Assembly: GCA_945787555.1 (NCBI GenBank) | Contig: CALZJG010000064.1 | Coordinates: 1-46,310 of the forward strand | Origin: an uncultured Chromatiaceae bacterium | GTDB lineage: Bacteria; Pseudomonadota; Gammaproteobacteria; DRLM01 | DNA length: 46,310 bases | Reading direction: 5' to 3' | Shown: positions 28,225 to 36,313 of the stretch, piece by piece | How the letters are laid out: every line of letters starts with the position of its first letter | How positions within the stretch are numbered: position 1 is the stretch's first letter | Program-made: the position numbers and the translations under genes | The notes under the pieces: model-generated | Database searches by the model: none | Seen by the model: the letters and a program-made list of their open reading frames with translations, nothing else | Told to the model about the DNA's origin: nothing

Positions 28225-28809
28225 TCAGCGCAAATCTTCAACCAAGGCCGCGCGTATCGTCTCCGGCAGCGGCTGCGCCTCGTGAGCATAGGCAGGGAAA
28301 TCAATGCCGGCGGCGATGGCCGCCCCCCCTTGGGCGCTGGCCACCATCTCCGGCGTCAATTGAAAACGCACGAAATGCACCGAAGAGGTTTTCTCGGCGG
28401 TCGCGCGTTCCAGGTCTTCATCGGCGATGGCATACACCGGCGGGTGATCGCCGACACGCATCCACACGCGGTCCTCGACACCGAGCAATTGCGCGAGCGC
28501 GGCGCGACGCTCGTCTTCATTGTCGTATTCGAGCATGAAAGTGGCCTTCCAATTGCTGCCGTCGGGGATCAGCGGGTTGTAGGCGCTCAACTCCTCCTCG
28601 ATGCCGGCGGCTTCGAAGATGCGCTCGATGCGCAACATCTCCTGCACCTGGTATTGAATGGTGAGCCGATCCTCGAAATAGAGATTGGCGTGCGGACCAA
28701 GCGCCACACGGCGATGCTTTTTGTGCGCGATGACGCGGGCGCGAAACGCGGCGCGCTGTTCGGCGTATTGCTCGAGGCTGTAGAGATCGGCGCGGGTAAG
28801 TGGCTTCAT
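28225..28809 (-). CDS. DUF3501 family protein
   Basis: The 194-residue protein starts MKPLTRADLYSLEQYAEQR and has HKKHRRVALGPHANLYFEDR and IQYQVQEMLRIERIFEA, the hallmarks of DUF3501. The function is unknown; the family almost always follows a rubrerythrin gene and an Fe-S CCG-domain gene, as here. GAGGTGAC precedes the ATG, which lies 9 bp after the upstream Fe-S gene. It is probably part of an oxidative or sulfur stress module, by context only. Confidence 0.9.
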   Translation of the reverse strand: MKPLTRADLYSLEQYAEQRAAFRARVIAHKKHRRVALGPHANLYFEDRLTIQYQVQEMLRIERIFEAAGIEEELSAYNPLIPDGSNWKATFMLEYDNEDERRAALAQLLGVEDRVWMRVGDHPPVYAIADEDLERATAEKTSSVHFVRFQLTPEMVASAQGGAAIAAGIDFPAYAHEAQPLPETIRAALVEDLR

Positions 28810-28818
28810 GTCGTCACC

Positions 28819-30168
28819 TCAGAGTCCGTAGGCGCGCCGCAACAACGCTAGCGGATGCACATGGTCGCTGCCGTCCTGCATGCCGTGACCGATGTGATGG
28901 CCGGCCATGGGACAATCGCTGCTGTAATAGTCGGCCGCGAGTTTTTGCACGCGTTTGACAACCGGGCTGGCGATCTTCATCGAGTCGGCGTAATACTCGC
29001 GTTTGACGGCGTACGTGCCGTTGTGACCCGAGCAGCGCTCAACGGCCTCGACCTCGGTGGCGGGGATGAGACTCAATACTTCGCGCGTCTTGAGGCCGAT
29101 GTTCTGCACCCGCAAGTGACAGGCGACGTGATAGGCGACTTTGCCCAGCGCGTGTGGGAAATCCGTGATGAGCTTGCCGGCCTTATGGCGCAGCGCGAGA
29201 TACTCGAAAGGATCGTAAATAGCATCGCGCACCTTGGCGACCCACGGATCGCCCGGGAACAACAGTGGGAGTTCTTGCTTGAACATCAGCACGCAAGAGG
29301 GCACCGGCGCGACGATGTCCCAACCCGCGTCCACCAGTTTGGCCAATTGCGGAATGTTGTGCGCCATGCTCTCTTCCACGGCATGTAAATCGCCCAACTC
29401 CAGCTTGGGCATGCCGCAACAGCGCATGTCTTCCGCCAGGCGCACGGGGATGCCGTTGTGCTCGAACACCGTCACCAAGTCCTCGCCCAGCTGCGGTTCG
29501 TTGTAGTTGCCGTAGCAGGTGCCGAACAGAGCCACGCGGCCACGCGTGTCGGTGGTGGGCTCCACGAATTGCGTGTCGAGTGCGACATGATGCTTCAAGC
29601 GTTTGCTCATAGTGGCGGCGTGATATTCCGGCAAGTGCGCCTCGGGATGCACACCCAGCACTTTGTCCAACACCTTGCGCGCATATTTATTCTTGTTGGA
29701 TTTGTTGACAATCTCGACCACCACGGGAATGCTGGCGAGCTTGCCCACGGCGTCGGTCGAGGTGAGGATCTTGTCGCGAGTCAAGGTGACGCCTTGCTCA
29801 TGCTTCACCGCTTTGGCACGCAGCATGAGATGCGGAAAGTCCACGTTCCAGGGGTGCGGCGGCACATACGGGCATTTGGTCATGAAGCACATGTCGCACA
29901 GATAACACTGGTCGACGACATCCCAATATCTCTGTTTCTCCACGCCGTCCACTTCACCCGTGGAGGACTCGTCGACCAGGTCGAACAAAGTGGGAAAGGC
30001 GTTACATAAACTGAAACAGCGCCGGCATCCGTGGCAAACGTCGTAGACCCGTTCCAGTTCGGTAAAGAGGGCGTCTTGGTCGTAGAATTCCGGGTTCTTC
30101 CACTCCAATGGATGGCGTTGCGGAGCCTCCAAACTGCCTTCACGTGGTCCAGTCGACGCTTTAGACAT
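28819..30168 (-). CDS. Fe-S CCG-domain oxidoreductase (GlpC/HdrD-like)
   Basis: The protein of about 449 residues has two 4Fe-4S motifs near the N terminus (CHGCRRCFSLC and CYLCDMCFMTKCP) and two CCG-type cysteine domains. One is canonical (RCCGMPKLELGD) and one is altered to RCSGHNG. The layout matches GlpC/HdrD-like electron-transfer subunits of the kind encoded with rubrerythrin and DUF3501. It probably passes electrons to or from the rubrerythrin. ATG 30168 has GGGGAG five bases upstream and is preferred to the GTG at 30180. Confidence 0.9.
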   Translation of the reverse strand: MSKASTGPREGSLEAPQRHPLEWKNPEFYDQDALFTELERVYDVCHGCRRCFSLCNAFPTLFDLVDESSTGEVDGVEKQRYWDVVDQCYLCDMCFMTKCPYVPPHPWNVDFPHLMLRAKAVKHEQGVTLTRDKILTSTDAVGKLASIPVVVEIVNKSNKNKYARKVLDKVLGVHPEAHLPEYHAATMSKRLKHHVALDTQFVEPTTDTRGRVALFGTCYGNYNEPQLGEDLVTVFEHNGIPVRLAEDMRCCGMPKLELGDLHAVEESMAHNIPQLAKLVDAGWDIVAPVPSCVLMFKQELPLLFPGDPWVAKVRDAIYDPFEYLALRHKAGKLITDFPHALGKVAYHVACHLRVQNIGLKTREVLSLIPATEVEAVERCSGHNGTYAVKREYYADSMKIASPVVKRVQKLAADYYSSDCPMAGHHIGHGMQDGSDHVHPLALLRRAYGL

Positions 30169-30366
30169 GATGCTCCCCACGGTTGTTCGGACCTAAGAAA
30201 CTGTTCACTCTCTCTCCCACGCCCGCCCTCGATACACGCTCAGGGAATGGAGGGCGGCTGGGCGCGCTCCTCACGCGAGGATCCACCCAAGTTACTCCCC
30301 CCTAAGCCCTCTCCAGAGTCTCTATCTGAGTAAAGAGTCTTGAACAGGCTCTAAACAATAAAGTCA

Positions 30367-30391
30367 CGCGGCGGCGCGAGCGGCCGCCGCG
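30367..30391 (-). terminator. GC-rich hairpin after the rubrerythrin gene
   Basis: A perfect 9-bp stem (CGCGGCGGC with GCCGCCGCG) has a 7-base loop, 10 bp past the rubrerythrin stop. The minus-strand tail is TGACTTTATTGTTT, so it may attenuate transcription into the Fe-S gene 200 bp on. Confidence 0.5.
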
Positions 30392-30401
30392 GGTCTAGAC
30401 A

Positions 30402-30821
30402 TTAGCTGCCCAGGCTGTCCAACGCCTTTTGAAAACGATTGGCGTGGGAACGCTCGGCTTTGGCCAGGGTTTCGAACCAATCGGCGATTTCGTCGAAGCC
30501 CTCATCGCGGGCGCTCTTGGCCATGCCCGGATACATGTCGGTGTACTCATGGGTCTCACCGGCGATGGCCGCCTTGAGGTTATCACCGGTAGGACCGATC
30601 GGCAGACCGGTGGCCGGATCGCCCACTTCCTCGAGATATTCCAAATGGCCATGAGCATGGCCCGTCTCGCCCTCCGCGGTGGAGCGGAACACCGTGGCCA
30701 CATCGTTGTAGCCCTCCACGTCCGCCTTGGCGGCGAAATACAGATAGCGACGATTCGCCTGGGACTCTCCCGCAAACGCCGCCTTGAGGTTACCTTCGGT
30801 TTTGCTGCCTTTCAGTGCCAT
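30402..30821 (-). CDS. Rubrerythrin (diiron, no rubredoxin domain)
   Basis: This 139-residue four-helix ferritin-like protein has the diiron ligand pattern in four segments: [11 protein letters not shown] (Glu19), [11 protein letters not shown] (Glu52, His55), [12 protein letters not shown] (Glu89, Glu92) and [10 protein letters not shown] (Glu123, His126). The C-terminal rubredoxin domain of classic rubrerythrins is absent, so the partner Fe-S protein may supply electrons. Family members reduce hydrogen peroxide in the cytoplasm. GGAGGACAACC precedes the ATG. An array of TTAGA/TCTAA half-sites lies just upstream. Confidence 0.94.
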   Translation of the reverse strand: MALKGSKTEGNLKAAFAGESQANRRYLYFAAKADVEGYNDVATVFRSTAEGETGHAHGHLEYLEEVGDPATGLPIGPTGDNLKAAIAGETHEYTDMYPGMAKSARDEGFDEIADWFETLAKAERSHANRFQKALDSLGS

Positions 30822-30874
30822 GGTTGTCCTCCATTCGGTTGAAATGCATGCGACCTCCGCCGCATCGCCAGAAG

Positions 30875-30898
30875 TTAGAACCAGTCTAAATTCTTAGA
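30875..30898 (-). promoter_or_regulatory. Candidate operator upstream of rubrerythrin
   Basis: Half-sites TTAGA (30875-30879), TCTAA (30885-30889) and TTAGA (30894-30898) alternate in orientation at about one helical turn. The first two form TTAGA-N5-TCTAA, the last two TCTAA-N4-TTAGA. The layout resembles Fur/PerR-type boxes, which often control rubrerythrin genes. The regulator is not identified. Confidence 0.4.
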
Positions 30899-31016
30899 GC
30901 ATACTACGCCACACTTAAAAACGCTGTCAATGCACAGGCCGGAGCGAACCATCTGGCGCGTTGACCCGCCGCCGGCGGTACGCTAAGTTTGCGGCCCCAC
31001 AGGGAGGATAGCCTGC

Positions 31017-31262
31017 ATGCCCAAGAAAAAAAGCCCCATCGACTTCGAATCCGCGCTCAAGGAATTGGAAACCTTGGTGGAAAAAATGGAGCACGGCGAC
31101 ATCAGCCTGGAAGATTCGCTGAAGTATTTCGAGCGCGGGGTCGAACTCACCCGCACTTGCCAGCAAGCGCTCAAAGACGCCGAACAAAAAGTACAAATCC
31201 TGGCCGAGAAAAACGGCCGTACCGAGCTGCAAGCCTTTACCAGCAACGCCAATGACGACTGA
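31017..31262 (+). CDS. xseB: Exodeoxyribonuclease VII small subunit
   Basis: The 81-residue helical protein has the XseB core IDFESALKELETLVEKMEHG and SLEDSLKYFERGVELTRTCQ. It pairs with XseA to degrade single-stranded DNA. A GGGAGGA ribosome binding site precedes the ATG. It overlaps ispA by 11 bp, a widely conserved pair; xseA is not in the window. Confidence 0.96.
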   Translation: MPKKKSPIDFESALKELETLVEKMEHGDISLEDSLKYFERGVELTRTCQQALKDAEQKVQILAEKNGRTELQAFTSNANDD

Positions 31263-32160
31263 TGCCCTGAATTGTCTGCAGACGCGACTGCCCGAGTGGC
31301 AAGCGCGGGTGGAAAGGGCATTGCAACGCTGGCTGCCCGCCGAGCACATCCATCCCACGCGCTTACACGACGCCATGCGCTACGCCGTCCTGGGCGGCGG
31401 CAAGCGCGTCCGTCCGGTGCTGGTCTATGCCACCGGCGCGGCCTTGGGCGCCCCGCTCGACACGCTGGACGGCCCGGCCAGCGCGCTGGAACTGATCCAT
31501 GTGTATTCACTGGTGCACGACGATTTACCGGCCATGGACGACGACGACCTCCGCCGCGGCAAACCGACTTGCCATCGCAGCTACGATGAAGCCACCGCCC
31601 TCTTGGTCGGCGACGCCCTACAAGCACTGGCTTTCTATATCCTCGCCCATGACAGCGCCATGCAAGCGCCTGCCGCCCTGCGCCTGAGCATGGTGGAACA
31701 ACTGGCGCTGGCCGCCGGTTCGCGCGGTATGTGCGGCGGGCAGGCCATCGACCTGGCCGCCGTTGGCCAGCAGCTCGACATCGCGCAACTGGAAGACATG
31801 CACATCCACAAGACCGGCGCACTGATCCGCGCCGCCGTCAGACTGGGCGCGCTGTCCGCCCCCGACACCGACGCCGCGACCTTGCAGTCCCTCGATCATT
31901 ACGCCAAATGCATCGGGCTGGCCTTTCAAATCAGAGACGACATCCTCGACGTGGAAGCCAACACCGAAACCCTAGGCAAACGCCAGGGCGCCGACATCGC
32001 TCAGAACAAGCCCACCTATCCGTCCATCATTGGCCTGGACGCCGCCAAGCAACGCGCGCGGGAACTGTACGAAGAATCGCTGGGCACCTTGAACGACTTT
32101 GACCACCGCGCCGATCCTTTGCGCGGACTGGCCCATTTCATCGTTGAGCGGGCGTTCTAG
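31252..32160 (+). CDS. ispA: Farnesyl (geranyl) diphosphate synthase
   Basis: The 302-residue trans-prenyltransferase has the first aspartate-rich motif (LVHDDLPAMDDDDLRRG) and the second (FQIRDDILDVEANTE), with GGGKRVRPVLVYATG near the N terminus. The extra residues between the first aspartates are typical of bacterial IspA. It condenses IPP with DMAPP/GPP. It overlaps xseB; in most Gammaproteobacteria dxs follows immediately, but here about 5 kb separates them. Confidence 0.96.
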   Translation: MTTDALNCLQTRLPEWQARVERALQRWLPAEHIHPTRLHDAMRYAVLGGGKRVRPVLVYATGAALGAPLDTLDGPASALELIHVYSLVHDDLPAMDDDDLRRGKPTCHRSYDEATALLVGDALQALAFYILAHDSAMQAPAALRLSMVEQLALAAGSRGMCGGQAIDLAAVGQQLDIAQLEDMHIHKTGALIRAAVRLGALSAPDTDAATLQSLDHYAKCIGLAFQIRDDILDVEANTETLGKRQGADIAQNKPTYPSIIGLDAAKQRARELYEESLGTLNDFDHRADPLRGLAHFIVERAF

Positions 32161-32352
32161 CGCCCTCTCTGCCCACCTCCAATAACAGGCCAATGAGGCG
32201 AACACGCTAACGCCCGTAGGCGGCGGAGAGCGCAGCGAGGAGCCGTTGGGGTGAGGGTGCCGAATAAGTAGTCAGTTTGCTCAGAGGGCGCCCACGGCGT
32301 GCGTAGCGTTTCCACACCCCCCATCATGTGAGCAAGTGAGTAGTAACGCCCC

Positions 32353-33210
32353 TCAGCGATCCTGCCCCTGCCGCCACGGCCGGCGGTTGATCGCATAATC
32401 ATTCACCTTACCTATGAACGGCAAACGCAACATGCCCGGCAGGTAAGCACAAAGTCTTGGGTCGCGAAAAGTGCGTATACCGATGGTCATACCCTCATGT
32501 CCAGCTATGGGTTGGGCGCGATAAGTGCCGAAGAAACGATCCCACAGCGACAGATTGAAACCGAAGTTGCTATTAGTCTCGAAATCCTCCACCGAATGAT
32601 GCACGCGGTGCATGTCCGGGGTGACGATCACGCGCCGCAGCACGCGATCCACGGCTAACGGCAAGCGCACATTGGAATGATTAAACATCGCAGTGGCGTT
32701 GAGCAACACTTCGAAAATCACCACCGCCACCAGCGGCGGTCCCAACACCACGATCACCGCGAACTTGATGAGCAGGGACAGCACGATTTCGATGGGATGA
32801 AAGCGCGCCCCGGTGGTCACGTCGAAATCCAAGTCGGCATGATGCACTCGATGCAAGCGCCACAACAACGGCACGGCATGAAACATCACGTGCTGCAAAT
32901 AAATCGCCAGATCCAACACCACCACCGACGCCAACACCGCCCAGGCGCTCGGCACGGCGATATGATTGAGCACGCCCCAGCCCTGCGTCGCCGCGAACGC
33001 CGCCATACCCACGGCGGCGGCCGGAAACAACAGCCGCAGCAATACGGTGTTGAGCACCACGATGCCGAGATTGCTGGTCCAACGCAGCGCCTTAGAGACC
33101 GTCAAGACACGCCGCGGCGCAGCGACCTCCCATAGCGCCATGCCCCCCAGCACGGCGAAGAAGCAGGCCAGGCGTAGGGTGACTTCGTGTTCGAGCATGA
33201 AATCCGTCAT
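32353..33210 (-). CDS. Sterol desaturase / fatty acid hydroxylase family membrane protein
   Basis: The protein of about 285 residues has several hydrophobic segments and the histidine clusters of the family: HVMFH, HRVHH and, after a gap, a final HRVHHS. Such enzymes hold a diiron centre at the membrane face and hydroxylate or desaturate lipids; the substrate is unknown here. The last part (RDPRLCAYLPGMLRLPF) resembles the C terminus of this subgroup. ATG 33210 is the first ATG in frame; no clear ribosome binding site is seen, so 33198 is possible. It is the first gene of the insert between ispA and dxs, on the opposite strand. Confidence 0.88.
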   Translation of the reverse strand: MTDFMLEHEVTLRLACFFAVLGGMALWEVAAPRRVLTVSKALRWTSNLGIVVLNTVLLRLLFPAAAVGMAAFAATQGWGVLNHIAVPSAWAVLASVVVLDLAIYLQHVMFHAVPLLWRLHRVHHADLDFDVTTGARFHPIEIVLSLLIKFAVIVVLGPPLVAVVIFEVLLNATAMFNHSNVRLPLAVDRVLRRVIVTPDMHRVHHSVEDFETNSNFGFNLSLWDRFFGTYRAQPIAGHEGMTIGIRTFRDPRLCAYLPGMLRLPFIGKVNDYAINRRPWRQGQDR

Positions 33211-33463
33211 GTGTTGCAACTAACAGCGCCAAGCCATCAACCAACGCGAGTATCTCACGGGTACCGTGACAATGCCTATGAGATCCCGCCACGCCCTGAC
33301 TGCAAGGAAACAGCATGCCGCTCAGCAAACGGAGAGGATGTTTGCGCCACTAGTGTATGCCTCACAAATCGATGTGTATCACGGTGATGGACTCCCAGTA
33401 AATCGGCTCCACAGCTAGAAGCAGATTTCCGGCTAGGAGCCGTCTAATGAAAGAGGACTACTC

Positions 33464-33526
33464 ATGGAGCCCAAACGCTACTCCGTTGAGCAGATCGTCT
33501 GCGGCACGCAAGCGAGTGTTCGATAA
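33464..33526 (+). pseudogene. Remnant of IS3-type transposase OrfA start
   Basis: ATG is followed by EPKRYSVEQIV, the usual opening of IS3-family OrfA helix-turn-helix proteins, then the frame diverges and stops after 20 residues. Only the N terminus is recognisable. Confidence 0.45.
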
Positions 33527-33545
33527 GGACATGGAAGCCTAACTG

Positions 33546-33626
33546 AACGGTGGAGGAAACGTCGAAATCATTGCCGCCGTCGAGGATCCTAGTACCGTCA
33601 AGAGCCTCCTGACGCACTTGGGTTAG
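33546..33626 (+). pseudogene. Remnant of IS91/IS801-type transposase C terminus
   Basis: The frame reads NGGGNVEIIAAVEDPSTV then KSLLTHLG and stops. It resembles the C-terminal CGG...IIAxIEDPxVIxxILxHLG ending of Y2 (IS91/IS801) transposases. It lies 20 bp past the OrfA-like remnant, so two element types are juxtaposed. The match is from memory of the family consensus. Confidence 0.45.
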
Positions 33627-33986
33627 TCGCCGCAGTCACCATCCCGTACTCCCACTGGCTAGGATGCGCACTGGGAAGCGGACACCTGCTTCTATCACGG
33701 GTCCCGCCCCAATCGGTTCACAAGGTGAGACGGAGGTTGCCTGAGATAGGTCACAAGAAATCGAGCGCTTGCAACACGTGCTCCCCACCGGCCCCTGCAG
33801 CTAGTGCAATTGAACCTTGGCTTAGGCGAAGAGCATGGGTGCGCCGAGCGTGCGCATCTGATCAAAATGCTGCCATAGGGAAGGTTTGGCTATGCACAAA
33901 TAGCAACGCCTAGCGCAGCGAGGTAAGAGGCGCCCTACTAAGGAACAAGGAGAACGAAAAAATACTTGTCCTGATTCATCGCAGAA

Positions 33987-34017
33987 ACCCTGCCCCACGG
34001 CAATCCCAGGGCAGGGT
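33987..34017 (-). terminator. Hairpin downstream of the PEP-CTERM gene
   Basis: An 8-bp stem (ACCCTGCC with GGCAGGGT) lies 44 bp past the PEP-CTERM stop. The minus-strand tail begins TTCTGCG, so it is a weak or factor-assisted terminator at best. Confidence 0.4.
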
Positions 34018-34060
34018 GAAAACGTTCCACGGCGCCAGACCCGGGTAGCTACGCGCGTTA

Positions 34061-34804
34061 TCAGCCAGCTTTGCGCCGGCGACTGTAGCCGATGCCGGCC
34101 AGCCCCAAGCCCATCAGGGCGAGGGTGACGGGTTCGGGCACTTGTACCACGGCTTCAGTGTAATCATAGATCACGTTGACATTGGCAGCCGCAGAGGTCG
34201 TAAAATCAACTTCCAAGTTGGAGCTGCCGTCAAATTGAAATGTTCCGAAGGCGTCGACCAGGAAATTACCCACGTCCAACACGCCATCACCTAGGTAAGG
34301 TGACATATCGCCTATTACGAAGCTGTTGGTGTCGGACACACCACCCGGGGGCGTAGCAAAACTCAGCGCGTTGCCGCCAGGTAGAATTGTTAAGCTGGTG
34401 ATCGCAGCGAAATTGGGCAATGCGGTGAGATTCGTAACGCCTGGACCATTGACGAAAACCGCTCCTGATAAGCCGGCCGAGTTGATGACTTGGGGAACGC
34501 TTAATGGATTATTGATGTCGAGCGTCCCCTCTATCACACCAGTGACTTCCACGGTGACGGAGTTGAGGGTACCTAGGGCACTATCAAAGGTCAGGATCGA
34601 CGGGGCTGCGGTCTCAGCGAAAAAATCCGTAGGCTGGAGTGGAACGCCGGCGGTTTGGGTGATCAGCACCGCATGAGACGTGGAGCACATCCCCCACAAC
34701 AAGCCGCCCATAACGAGTGCTTTGCCAATACCCCTGTTGCGAAGACCGGAAGGTTGATGGGCCTGCTTGTGCCGCCCGGTTGCGACTTGCTGTGTCTGTT
34801 TCAT
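34061..34804 (-). CDS. PEP-CTERM sorting domain protein
   Basis: The 247-residue exported protein has a long n-region signal (hydrophobic GKALVMGGLLWGMCSTSHA), a mature beta-rich Ser/Thr/Asn-rich domain, and a textbook PEP-CTERM tail: VPEPVTLALMGLGLAGIGY followed by SRRRKAG, with PEP at 223-225. Such proteins are cut by exosortase (EpsH/XrtA family) and released or anchored in the exopolysaccharide matrix. No exosortase is in the window. ATG 34804 has GGGAG nine bases upstream; upstream ATGs at 34843 and 34882 lack a site, and 34882 lies inside the sigma-54 promoter. Confidence 0.88.
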   Translation of the reverse strand: MKQTQQVATGRHKQAHQPSGLRNRGIGKALVMGGLLWGMCSTSHAVLITQTAGVPLQPTDFFAETAAPSILTFDSALGTLNSVTVEVTGVIEGTLDINNPLSVPQVINSAGLSGAVFVNGPGVTNLTALPNFAAITSLTILPGGNALSFATPPGGVSDTNSFVIGDMSPYLGDGVLDVGNFLVDAFGTFQFDGSSNLEVDFTTSAAANVNVIYDYTEAVVQVPEPVTLALMGLGLAGIGYSRRRKAG

Positions 34805-34870
34805 TGCTGAATGCTCCCTGTGACTGTGCTGTTTAGTAGTCATGTTGTTGAAAATCTCAATTTCGTTGAA

Positions 34871-34886
34871 TGCGAGATGCATGCCA
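34871..34886 (-). promoter_or_regulatory. Sigma-54 (-24/-12) promoter of the PEP-CTERM gene
   Basis: On the minus strand TGGCATG-CATC-TCGCA matches the sigma-54 consensus TGGCACG-N4-TTGCA in 14 of its 16 positions (spacer free), with GG and GC exactly ten bases apart. Transcription would begin about 12 bases downstream, leaving a leader of about 55 bases before ATG 34804. Confidence 0.65.
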
Positions 34887-34950
34887 AAACTTTATATGTC
34901 TGTTTTATATGATAATAATGGAAATATCGCAGCCGACGCCGGGGCCCCTA

Positions 34951-34968
34951 TGTCACACAAGTGTGACA
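34951..34968. promoter_or_regulatory. Perfect palindrome, likely activator-binding enhancer
   Basis: TGTCACAC-AA-GTGTGACA is a perfect 8-2-8 inverted repeat, 65 bp upstream of the -24 element and separated by an AT-rich linker. That is the usual place for a sigma-54 activator site. Its outer TGTCA/TGACA ends recur in the palindrome ahead of the activator gene (36314-36339). Confidence 0.6.
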
Positions 34969-35255
34969 AACGACAAACTGGCCCAGGGGGCGACGCCCCT
35001 CACTGCCTTGAAATCAGCCATCCCACGCACGATGAGTGCGACCCACGTGATGTAAAAGTTTTCGACGGCCCTGTGCATAGCGGGACAAAAGGCTGTTAAT
35101 GACTTCCCACCTAGCGTTGCTTGATCAGACCGCAAACCGTCTTCTATGCATCTCGCCGGGGGCGGCGTGAGATCAACGCGCAGACTCGCGGCGCAAAAGG
35201 CAACCCAAAAAATGGACGTCGTTTGGACAAGATAGCTTGCACCCTAAGCACTCAT

Positions 35256-36248
35256 TCATTGATGAGAGTGCGTGTCTTTGTCGATGGCGTGCTTTTCCAT
35301 CAAGCGATACAAGGTCATGCGCGAAACCTCGAGCTCTACGGCGGCACGCGCGATATTCCCGCCGTTGAGGCGCAGCGCGCCCAGGATGGCGGCCCTTTCC
35401 GCTCTCTCCCTGGCCTGGGCAAGGGAAGTACGCTTGCGGGGTATTACGCGCCGTTCCAGGCCCAGGTCCACGGGAGTGATCAATCCACCCTGACAGAACC
35501 AGGCCGCCCGTCTCATGCAGTTCATCATTTCCCGCACATTACCCGGCCAACCGTACGATTCGATCATTCCCAGCGCCATAGGACTGAAGCGCCGGGGCGC
35601 ATCATGAATGTCATGCGAGAATTTCTTCACGAAGTACTCGGCGAGCGCGATGATGTCGGTGCCGCGCTCACGAAGTGTTGGCACTCGAAGTCGCAACACG
35701 TCCAAGCGGTACAGGAGATCGGAACGAAAGCTACCGGCACGAACAGCCCCCTCCAGGTCAACATTAGTAGCGGCGATAACGCGCGCATCCACGCGAATTT
35801 GTTTGTTGGAACCCAGCCGCTCGATGGTCTTTTCTTGCAGGAAACGTAATAGACTTGCTTGAGCCTCCAACGGCAGGTCACCAATTTCATCCAGGAACAG
35901 CGTGCCGCCCGCCGCCATTTCTATATAGCCTTGCCGACGTGATGACGCCCCCGTGAACGCCCCTTTCTCATGCCCAAACAATTCCGCTTGAATCAACGAT
36001 GCCGGCAAGGCCGCACAGTTGACGATAATCAAGGGGCCGTCCTGAACAGCGGACTGTTTGTGTATGGCACGCGCCACCAACTCTTTGCCTGTCCCGCTTT
36101 CACCGGTAATGAGTACGGGCACATCAGCGCGCGCAATTGAAGAAACTTGCTTATACAGCGCCTGCATCAGCGGGCTGGCGCCGATCATGCCGAAGGCTTC
36201 AGGTGAGACCTGCAAACCTTCCATCAATGATGAATCGCCGTTTTCCAT
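35256..36248 (-). CDS. Sigma-54-dependent activator without regulatory domain (PspF-like)
   Basis: The 330-residue protein begins almost directly with the AAA+ domain: Walker A GESGTGKE (49-56), the sigma-54 contact loop GAFTGA (96-101) and Walker B LFLDEIGD. Arginine-rich sensor motifs (FRSDLLYRLDVLRLRVPTLR) follow, and it ends with a Fis-type helix-turn-helix (GGNIARAAVELEVSRMTLYR). No receiver, GAF or PAS domain precedes it, so activity must be constitutive or controlled by a partner, as with PspF. Its gene lies upstream of the PEP-CTERM gene on the same strand, which has a sigma-54 promoter. Confidence 0.93.
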   Translation of the reverse strand: MENGDSSLMEGLQVSPEAFGMIGASPLMQALYKQVSSIARADVPVLITGESGTGKELVARAIHKQSAVQDGPLIIVNCAALPASLIQAELFGHEKGAFTGASSRRQGYIEMAAGGTLFLDEIGDLPLEAQASLLRFLQEKTIERLGSNKQIRVDARVIAATNVDLEGAVRAGSFRSDLLYRLDVLRLRVPTLRERGTDIIALAEYFVKKFSHDIHDAPRRFSPMALGMIESYGWPGNVREMMNCMRRAAWFCQGGLITPVDLGLERRVIPRKRTSLAQARERAERAAILGALRLNGGNIARAAVELEVSRMTLYRLMEKHAIDKDTHSHQ

Positions 36249-36286
36249 AGACTGGTCTTGATCAACATGCTCGCAATTGAATGGTC

Positions 36287-36294
36287 GTGTGACA
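36287..36294 (+). promoter_or_regulatory. Extra GTGTGACA half-site
   Basis: An isolated copy of the exact GTGTGACA arm of the palindrome at 34951-34968 lies 39 bp upstream of the activator start. It is not part of a palindrome here; it could be a weak second contact or chance. Confidence 0.3.
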
Positions 36295-36313
36295 GGGCGT
36301 TAACACGCCGGTA

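Larger units (their letters stand above)
33211..34060. other. Degenerate gene-free stretch with transposase remnants
   Basis: This 850-bp gap between the desaturase-like and PEP-CTERM genes has no intact gene. It holds two short pieces that read like transposase fragments (33464-33526 and 33546-33626), an inverted repeat at 33404-33442 with arms CGGCTCC/GGAGCCG, and a hairpin at 33987-34017. It looks like decayed mobile DNA. Confidence 0.65.
34805..35255. other. Regulatory gap between activator 3' end and PEP-CTERM gene
   Basis: This ~450-bp gap has no convincing gene. It holds the PEP-CTERM 5' leader, the sigma-54 promoter (34871-34886), an AT-rich linker with TTTATATG repeated at 34891 and 34904, and the palindrome at 34951-34968. 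The part nearer the activator gene (34970-35255) shows nothing clear. Confidence 0.7.

Noticed and set aside
34871-35156. ATGCATCTCGC present at 35146-35156 on the plus strand and within the sigma-54 promoter on the minus strand
   Set aside because: The second copy lacks the GG of a -24 element, and an 11-base match at this distance can be chance.
35121-35849. 242-codon plus-strand frame opposite the sigma-54 activator
   Set aside because: The activator frame has every AAA+ motif; this is its shadow.
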